DNA of 6,270 nt, taken from assembly GCA_022600255.1 (NCBI GenBank), contig JAHZKU010000066.1, forward strand, positions 1-6,270, read 5' to 3'. Shown piece after piece: positions 6,218 through 6,270 of the stretch; position 1 is the stretch's first letter; every line of letters begins with the position of its first letter. The notes below the pieces were generated by a model. That model was given only the letters and a program-made list of their open reading frames with translations. It ran no database searches and was not told the DNA's origin. This DNA is from Actinomycetes bacterium (lineage in GTDB: Bacteria > Actinomycetota > Actinomycetes > S36-B12 > GCA-2699445). Made by a program: the position numbers and the translations under genes.

Positions 6218-6225
6218 GGAGCACG

Positions 6226-6270
6226 ATGATTCCAGAGCACCAACAATCACGAAGCGGACCGCGCGGCGCC
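6226..6270 (+). CDS. 5' end of an unidentified gene, cut by the window edge
   Basis: ATG at 6226 follows AAGGAGG with ideal spacing and opens a frame of 15 codons that runs off the window: MIPEHQQSRSGPRGA. The polar, Arg/Gly/Gln-containing N-terminus is not a signal peptide and is too short to assign to any family. The gene is transcribed away from the membrane gene, so the two probably share the intergenic control region. The start call rests on the ribosome binding site alone. Confidence 0.6.
   Translation, partial: MIPEHQQSRSGPRGA

Larger units (their letters stand above)
5683..6225. other. Long divergent intergenic region without a convincing gene
   Basis: This region of 543 bases separates two divergent genes. 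Several frames are open across it in both directions, but their products are low-complexity and match nothing recognisable, so no gene is called. From left to right it holds the presumed promoter of the membrane gene (a weak minus-strand CACAAT at 5717-5712), a degenerate tandem repeat array (about 5814-5893), small inverted repeats at 5881-5897 and 5950-5964, and a 10-bp direct repeat GCGGGTGCAC at 5914-5923 and 6004-6013. A hairpin-rich, G-rich stretch (about 6030-6200) then leads into the right-edge gene. Confidence 0.6.

Noticed and set aside
6030..6225. RNase P RNA or tmRNA in the GC-rich hairpin region
   Set aside because: The conserved core words of rnpB known to me (such as GAGGAAAGTCCGG and ACAGAAA) and the tmRNA tag and ends are absent.
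5693..6250. Open minus-strand frame of 185 codons across the divergent intergenic region
   Set aside because: The product is Pro/Ser/Thr/Arg-rich low complexity with no recognisable domain. It has no good ribosome binding site and overlaps both the repeat array and the strong start signals of the right-edge gene. It is most likely a product of GC-rich sequence.

Overview
The window looks like a chromosomal stretch from a moderately high-GC (roughly 60% by eye) member of the Actinomycetota. The best taxonomic clue is the left-edge gene. It encodes the C-terminal part of a MoeZ-type protein, a MoeB-like adenylyltransferase fused to a rhodanese domain, and it reads very like the actinobacterial family (conserved PEPPPPG and KDPNCAVCGENP segments). 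No transposase, tRNA, rRNA, CRISPR array or phage gene was recognised.

Layout from left to right. (1) 1-722, plus: 3' part of moeZ. (2) 723-906: short spacer carrying the presumed promoter of the next gene. (3) 907-2361, plus: a complete soluble cytochrome P450 with one substitution in the usually conserved haem-loop glycine. (4) 2362-2521: convergent spacer with a small hairpin. (5) 2522-2986, minus: a small iron-sulfur protein joining a YjdI/Fer4_19 ferredoxin-like domain to a CDGSH domain. (6) 3076-5682 (possible TTG start at 5784), minus: a very large integral membrane protein with a disordered N-terminus, about six membrane segments, a protein-kinase-like domain lacking key catalytic residues, and a C-terminal lysylphosphatidylglycerol-synthase/UPF0104-type membrane domain. 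(7) 5683-6225: a 543-base divergent intergenic region with a degenerate ~12-bp tandem repeat array, several short inverted repeats and a G-rich leader. (8) 6226-6270, plus: the first 15 codons of a gene with a strong ribosome binding site, cut by the window edge.

How the genes may work together. MoeZ charges and sulfurates ubiquitin-like sulfur carriers (molybdopterin and cysteine pathways) and seems independent of the rest. The P450 and the iron-sulfur gene are convergent. The latter could supply electrons, but nothing in the sequence proves it. The membrane gene lies 89 bases upstream of the iron-sulfur gene on the same strand, so the two may be co-transcribed. The observations most worth following are the pseudokinase inside the lipid-flippase-like protein, the repeat array in its divergent promoter region, and the structured leader before the right-edge gene. 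No clearly new multi-gene system could be demonstrated from this window.
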